64,000 nt of DNA. Source: Bog-473 sp963777485. Its GTDB lineage: Bacteria > Actinomycetota > Acidimicrobiia > Acidimicrobiales > RAAP-2. The stretch is taken from contig CAVZQP010000002.1 in assembly GCA_963777485.1 (NCBI GenBank), positions 248,001-312,000 on the forward strand, given 5' to 3'. Position numbers and translations under genes: made by a program. The notes beneath the pieces are model-generated. The model was not told the DNA's origin and made no database searches. It saw only the letters and a program-made list of their open reading frames with translations. The first letter of the stretch is position 1. Every line of letters starts with the position of its first letter. This document shows positions 60,100 to 64,000 of this stretch, piece after piece.

Positions 60100-62190
60100 G
60101 TGCCGATCAGGATCATTCTGGGCCTTGGCCTGACCGTGGTGGGTTTCGCCATCGCCGCCCGGCGGTTCCACTGGCTGTCCCGGCTCATCCGGGCCGGCAA
60201 GCCCGACCCCTCACGCACGCGCGGCCCGATCACCCGCAAGGCCGAGGCCGAGGTCGTCGAGGTCGCCGGTCAGCGCAAGCTCCTGCAGTGGACGGTCCCG
60301 GGGCTTGCCCACTTCTTCACCATGTGGGGCTTCACCATCCTGTTGCTGACCATCATCGAGGCCTACGGCGACCTCTTCGACAAGTACTTCCACATACCGG
60401 GCATCGGCACCATGGGCTGGCTCGGCTTCGTCGAGGACTTCTTCGCTTGCGCGGTCCTGGTCGCGCTCGTCACCTTCTCCATCATCCGGCTGATCCAGGC
60501 GCCGAGCCGGCTGGAGCGCAAGTCACGCTTCTACGGCTCGCACAACGGCGCGGCGTGGCTCGTCCTCCTGATGATCGCCGGCGTCATCATCACGCTGCTC
60601 GTCTACCGCGGCGCGCAGGTCAACACGAACCCGACCCAGTTCCCGTACGACAACTGGGCCTTCGCCTCCCACGCCGTGGCGTCGTGGCTCCACCCGCTGG
60701 GCTCCGGCGTCAACGCCGTGCTGGCCACCGTCTTCCTCATCCTCAACATCGCCATCATCTCGGGCTTCATCGTCTTCATCGCCTACTCGAAGCACCTGCA
60801 CATCTTCATGGCCCCCATCAACGTCGCCTTCTCACGCCGGCCGCGTGCCCTCGGCGCCCTCGGCAGCACCCCCGACATGGACATGGAGAACGTCGACGAG
60901 GACACCGTGTTCGGGGTGGGCGAGATCGGCCACTTCACCTGGAAGCAGATGCTCGACTTCGCCACCTGTACCGAATGCGGACGCTGCCAGTCGCAGTGCC
61001 CGGCCTGGAATACCGAGAAGCCGCTGTCGCCCAAGCTGCTCGTCATGAACCTGCGCGACAACATGTTCGCGATGGCCGGCCCCCTCCTGAGCAAGGAGGG
61101 CGAGCAGACCGCGCTCGTGCCGAACGTCATCGACCCCGACGTGCTGTGGGCGTGCACGACCTGCGGCGCCTGCGTGAACGAGTGCCCGGTCGACATCGAG
61201 CACATCGACGCCATCATCGACATGCGGCGCTACCAGGTTCTCATGGAGTCGGAGTTCCCTTCGGAGGCCGGCCTGATGCTGCGCAACGTCGAGAACCAGG
61301 GCGACCCCTGGGGCCTTGGCCAGGCGAAGCGCACGGAGTGGACCCACAGCCTCGACTTCGAGATCCCGGTCATCACCGGCGCGATCCCCGACGACATCGA
61401 GTATCTCTACTGGGTCGGTTGCGCGGGGGCGCTCGACGAGCGGGCCCGCAAGGGCGTGCAGGCCACGGCGCGCATGTTGCACCGCGCCGGCGTCACCTTC
61501 GGCATCCTCGGCCCCAAGGAGTCCTGCACCGGCGACCCGGTCCGACGCCTGGGCAACGAGTACCTGTACCAGGAGCAGACCAAGATGAACATCGCCACCC
61601 TCGACGAGGCCGGCGCCAAGAAGATCATCGCCACCTGCCCCCACTGCTTCAACACGATCAAGAACGAGTACCCGGCCCTCGGCGGCAATTACGAGGTCAT
61701 CCACCACTCCCAGCTGCTCGAGCACCTGGTGAAGACGGGCAAGCTCGTCCCGGGCGCGGGCTACAACGGCACGGTCACCTACCACGACCCCTGCTACCTC
61801 GGCCGGCACAACCGGGTCTTCGAAGAGCCCCGTCACGTCCTCGATGCCATCAAGGGCGCCAAGCAGGTGGAGATGCGCCGTTGCAAGGAGCGCGGCTTCT
61901 GTTGTGGTGCCGGCGGCGCACGCATGTGGCTCGAGGAGAACATCGGCAAGCGCGTGAACATGGAGCGCACCGAGGAGGCCCTGGGCACCGGCGCCGACGT
62001 GGTCTCCACCGCGTGCCCCTACTGCATGATCATGCTCGACGACGCGGTGCGTGCCCACAGCAAAGAGGACGAGGTGCGGGTCCTCGACCTCTCGCAGCTC
62101 GTGGAGGAGTCACTCGGTCAGCCCGGTGGGGGCAACGGCACCAGCGCGGCGGCACCCGAGCCGGAGCCTCAGCCTCAGCCGGCCGGCTGA
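60100..62190 (+). CDS. EtfD-like membrane Fe-S oxidoreductase
   Basis: A 696-residue membrane protein with NarI-type N-terminal helices (five segments within residues 1-230), two 4Fe-4S motifs CTECGRCQSQCP (about 290) and CTTCGACVNECP (about 352), and two CCG domains (YLYWVGCAG, CPHCFNTIKNEYP; YHDPCYLGR, CCGAGGARMW). This is the architecture of mycobacterial EtfD (FadF), which passes electrons from acyl-CoA dehydrogenases via ETF to menaquinone during fatty-acid oxidation. GTG 60100 starts it, with GGAG upstream. A Gln/Pro/Glu-rich tail ends the protein. Confidence 0.9.
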   Translation: MPIRIILGLGLTVVGFAIAARRFHWLSRLIRAGKPDPSRTRGPITRKAEAEVVEVAGQRKLLQWTVPGLAHFFTMWGFTILLLTIIEAYGDLFDKYFHIPGIGTMGWLGFVEDFFACAVLVALVTFSIIRLIQAPSRLERKSRFYGSHNGAAWLVLLMIAGVIITLLVYRGAQVNTNPTQFPYDNWAFASHAVASWLHPLGSGVNAVLATVFLILNIAIISGFIVFIAYSKHLHIFMAPINVAFSRRPRALGALGSTPDMDMENVDEDTVFGVGEIGHFTWKQMLDFATCTECGRCQSQCPAWNTEKPLSPKLLVMNLRDNMFAMAGPLLSKEGEQTALVPNVIDPDVLWACTTCGACVNECPVDIEHIDAIIDMRRYQVLMESEFPSEAGLMLRNVENQGDPWGLGQAKRTEWTHSLDFEIPVITGAIPDDIEYLYWVGCAGALDERARKGVQATARMLHRAGVTFGILGPKESCTGDPVRRLGNEYLYQEQTKMNIATLDEAGAKKIIATCPHCFNTIKNEYPALGGNYEVIHHSQLLEHLVKTGKLVPGAGYNGTVTYHDPCYLGRHNRVFEEPRHVLDAIKGAKQVEMRRCKERGFCCGAGGARMWLEENIGKRVNMERTEEALGTGADVVSTACPYCMIMLDDAVRAHSKEDEVRVLDLSQLVEESLGQPGGGNGTSAAAPEPEPQPQPAG

Positions 62191-62196
62191 CCCGAC

Positions 62197-62616
62197 CTAT
62201 ACCCCGAGCCCGTACGCCCGCTCGGGATGCAGCGTGAGCACCAGCCGCTTGTCCGAGACCATCGCGGCCCGGTACTCCTCCCAGTCGGAGTGCTCGCCCG
62301 ACCCGCGGCGGTAGTACTCGACGAGCGCGTCGACGGTGGCGTCGTGCGGGTCCGCCGCCACGGCTGAGAGCTCCGCCGACGCCTCGATCACGACCCACGT
62401 CCAGAAGTTCTCACCCTGCACATAGAGCGACGCCCGCGGGTCGCGCCGCAGGTTGCGCGTCTTGACCCTGTCGTCCGTCATGGAGATCCGCAGCGTGTCG
62501 CCCGGTCCCGGCACGAACAAGATGTTGGAGATCTGCGGGCGGCCCTTGGCCCCGATGGTGACGAGCGTCCCCTGCCTCCGGTCGCGGGCGAATGACAGTG
62601 CCTCGGTCAGATCCAT
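62197..62616 (-). CDS. Split-barrel F420/flavin oxidoreductase
   Basis: A 139-residue PPOX-fold protein: QGTLVTIGAKGRPQISNILF, TDDRVKTRNLRRDPRASLYVQ (cofactor-binding stretch) and a C-terminal RLVLTLHPERAYGLGV. Actinobacterial members of this subgroup often use F420 and are annotated as TIGR-type PPOX class F420-dependent enzymes. ATG 62616 is preferred to an upstream GTG-rich extension. It is convergent with the EtfD-like gene, with 6 nt between stops. Confidence 0.85.
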   Translation of the reverse strand: MDLTEALSFARDRRQGTLVTIGAKGRPQISNILFVPGPGDTLRISMTDDRVKTRNLRRDPRASLYVQGENFWTWVVIEASAELSAVAADPHDATVDALVEYYRRGSGEHSDWEEYRAAMVSDKRLVLTLHPERAYGLGV

Positions 62617-62683
62617 GGATCCGACGGTAGCGGCCTCCGCCGCCACGGCGGCCGGGACCAAGAGATCGAGGGTCGGAGCCCGC

Positions 62684-63427
62684 CTACGCGGCCGCCTCGA
62701 CCACCGCGTCCTTCGAGCGGTCGGCGATCACGAGGTGGATGATGGCCGCCACGATGCCGCCGACCAGCGGGGCGACGATGAAGAGCCAGACCTGGCTCAG
62801 CGCGGTGCCGCCCACGACGAGGGCCGGGCCCAACGACCGGGCAGGGTTCACCGAGGTCCCCGTCAGCGGGATGCCGATGAGGTGCACCATCACCAGCGCG
62901 AAGCCGATGGCCACGCCTGCTGCGCCCTGGATGGCGGCCTTGTGTGTCGCGAAGAGGACGACCAGCACGAACACGGTGGTCAGGACGACCTCGATCAGGA
63001 ACGCGCCGCCCTGGCTCACCAATAAGTGCGAGGCCTTGCCGTAGCCGTCGGTCCCGAGGCCCTGGATGCTCTTGTGGTAGATCGCCGACGTCGTGAACAT
63101 CCAGTACAGGAGATAAGCCCCGGCGATGCCGCCGGCCACCTGGGCGACCATGTACGAGATCCCCTCGCCCACCTTCATGCGGCCCGACGAGATGAACCCC
63201 ATCGTGACCGCAGGATTGACGTGGCAGCCCGAGATGGGGCCGATGGCGTAGACGAGCGCCACCAGCACCAGGCCGAAGGCGAGCGCCGTGGCGACGACCC
63301 CCGCCGAGTAGCTCAGACCGAACAGTCTGAACCCCGGCCCGAACGACTCCGTGGCCACTCCGACCGCGATCACCACCAGCACCGCCGTGCCGACGAATTC
63401 CGCGAGGAGCTTCTTGATGCTCGGCAT
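62684..63427 (-). CDS. Aquaporin (AqpZ-type)
   Basis: A 247-residue MIP-family channel with six helices and the two half-helix motifs HVNPAVT (about residue 68) and SVNPARS (about 190). The residues around the filter (His in loop, Arg after the second NPA) fit a water-selective pore. The loop between helices 3 and 4 is slightly long (SIQGLGTDGYGKASHL). AGGAGG lies just upstream of ATG 63427. Confidence 0.92.
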   Translation of the reverse strand: MPSIKKLLAEFVGTAVLVVIAVGVATESFGPGFRLFGLSYSAGVVATALAFGLVLVALVYAIGPISGCHVNPAVTMGFISSGRMKVGEGISYMVAQVAGGIAGAYLLYWMFTTSAIYHKSIQGLGTDGYGKASHLLVSQGGAFLIEVVLTTVFVLVVLFATHKAAIQGAAGVAIGFALVMVHLIGIPLTGTSVNPARSLGPALVVGGTALSQVWLFIVAPLVGGIVAAIIHLVIADRSKDAVVEAAA

Positions 63428-63613
63428 TCGGAAACCTCCTGTCCAGACGAGGAAATGGACATTCGGAAGTTTCGCAGCGCACCCTGACCAGGGCGCGGAT
63501 GGTTTACGAAGCCATGATGCCGGCCGAACCCCGTGCCGGCCGAACCGCCTGCCCACCCGTAGCCTGCCCGAAGACGCCGGACCCGCCGCCGACCCCCGGA
63601 GGCGCCGACCGAT

Positions 63614-64000
63614 CTAGATGCTGGCCATCGCCTTCTCGTCGGCGTCACGCAACCGGGTCGCCATCGCCGCCAGCATCTTGCGGGCGAGCGCCGGCACGGC
63701 GTCGAGCACGCCGTTGAACTGGCGCTGCCCGAGTACGAGCAACGTCATGTCGGTCTCGGAGACGACGGTCGCCGAACGGGGGCGCCGGTCGAGGAGTGCC
63801 ATCTCGCCGAAGTACTGGCCCGGCCCGAGGGTCGCCACCTTGCGGTTGTTGCGCTTCACGGACGCCTGGCCCTTGACGATGAGGAAGAACTCGCGCCCGA
63901 TCGTGCCCTGCTCGGTGAGCATGCGCCCTGGCGGCACCGTCACTTCTTCGAGCGCCCGCCGGATGGTGCGCAAGTCCCTGGCGGACGACGTCGAGAACAG
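63614..64000 (-). CDS. Cyclic-nucleotide-binding domain protein, partial
   Basis: The 3' end of a gene that enters from the right edge; 128 residues are visible. It is a cNMP-binding beta-barrel: VPPGRMLTEQGTIGREFFLIVKG-type strands, GPGQYFGEMALLDRRPRSATV (phosphate-binding cassette with Glu and Arg) and a C-terminal helix ALARKMLAAMATRLRDADE. No HTH follows before the stop, so it is not a full CRP; stand-alone domains of this kind regulate enzymes or pair with partners. Confidence 0.85.
   Translation of the reverse strand: MFSTSSARDLRTIRRALEEVTVPPGRMLTEQGTIGREFFLIVKGQASVKRNNRKVATLGPGQYFGEMALLDRRPRSATVVSETDMTLLVLGQRQFNGVLDAVPALARKMLAAMATRLRDADEKAMASI

Overview
The window is a GC-rich (mostly about 65-70% G+C by eye), densely packed bacterial chromosome segment with many GTG starts and many 1-4 nt start/stop overlaps. 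Gene content points to an actinobacterium, most likely of the class Acidimicrobiia: a WS/DGAT wax-ester/triacylglycerol synthase, an EtfD-like membrane Fe-S oxidoreductase, split NHEJ LigD polymerase, F420/flavin split-barrel reductases, PadR/membrane-protein pairs, and a secreted protein with tandem GYW...DGGIF repeats. The class assignment is inference from gene content, not from a marker gene.

Layout. 1-6.5 kb (mostly minus strand): PHP-domain protein (cut by the left edge) coupled to a LigD-type polymerase; then a response regulator, a Bcp-type peroxiredoxin, an SDR, an MFS exporter and a PIG-L deacetylase reading leftward. 6.9-10.5 kb: split-barrel reductase, DUF2505 protein, WS/DGAT acyltransferase and patatin-like phospholipase (lipid metabolism). 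10.7-13.7 kb: a plus-strand run of three poorly known proteins (channel-like membrane protein, unknown soluble protein, COQ4-motif protein). 13.7-17.5 kb: a translationally coupled ABC exporter / histidine kinase / LuxR regulator cassette. 17.6-24.4 kb: a compact branched-chain-amino-acid-type (Liv) uptake cassette in which the usual five or more proteins are merged into three: a binding protein, an MFS-LivF-LivG triple fusion, and a LivH-LivM fusion. 24.6-27.9 kb: MacB/FtsX-type ABC exporter. 27.9-31.8 kb: TauD-type dioxygenase, XRE-cupin regulator coupled to a small heat-shock protein, and a Tat-exported amidohydrolase. 31.8-39.5 kb: secreted GH16 hydrolase, a PadR operon with a membrane protein and Tat esterase, an SDR, an RDD protein and a secreted S15-type peptidase. 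39.5-42.6 kb: two divergent GGDEF diguanylate cyclases. 43-46.7 kb: secreted phosphodiesterase and a secreted CAP-like repeat protein.

From about 46.9 to 59.9 kb the sequence is visibly less GC-rich and looks like an accessory island. It contains a second PadR gene, an intact IS481-family element with a CTAG-centred target duplication, a 1074-residue hybrid histidine kinase with two receiver domains and a catalytically complete EAL domain, divergent from a GAF kinase/LuxR regulator pair, a membrane protein, TrxC, a LysR regulator and two alpha/beta hydrolases. The island ends next to a tRNA-Gly(CCC) gene. The right flank (60-64 kb) returns to core content: EtfD-like protein, split-barrel reductase, aquaporin and a cyclic-nucleotide-binding protein cut by the right edge.

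The most notable signals are the MFS-LivF-LivG fusion in a condensed Liv cassette, the phosphorelay-EAL protein with three palindromes in its divergent control region, two PadR promoters sharing an operator embedded between -35 and -10 with leaderless starts, and an IS481 transposase whose stop codon is supplied by the target-site duplication.
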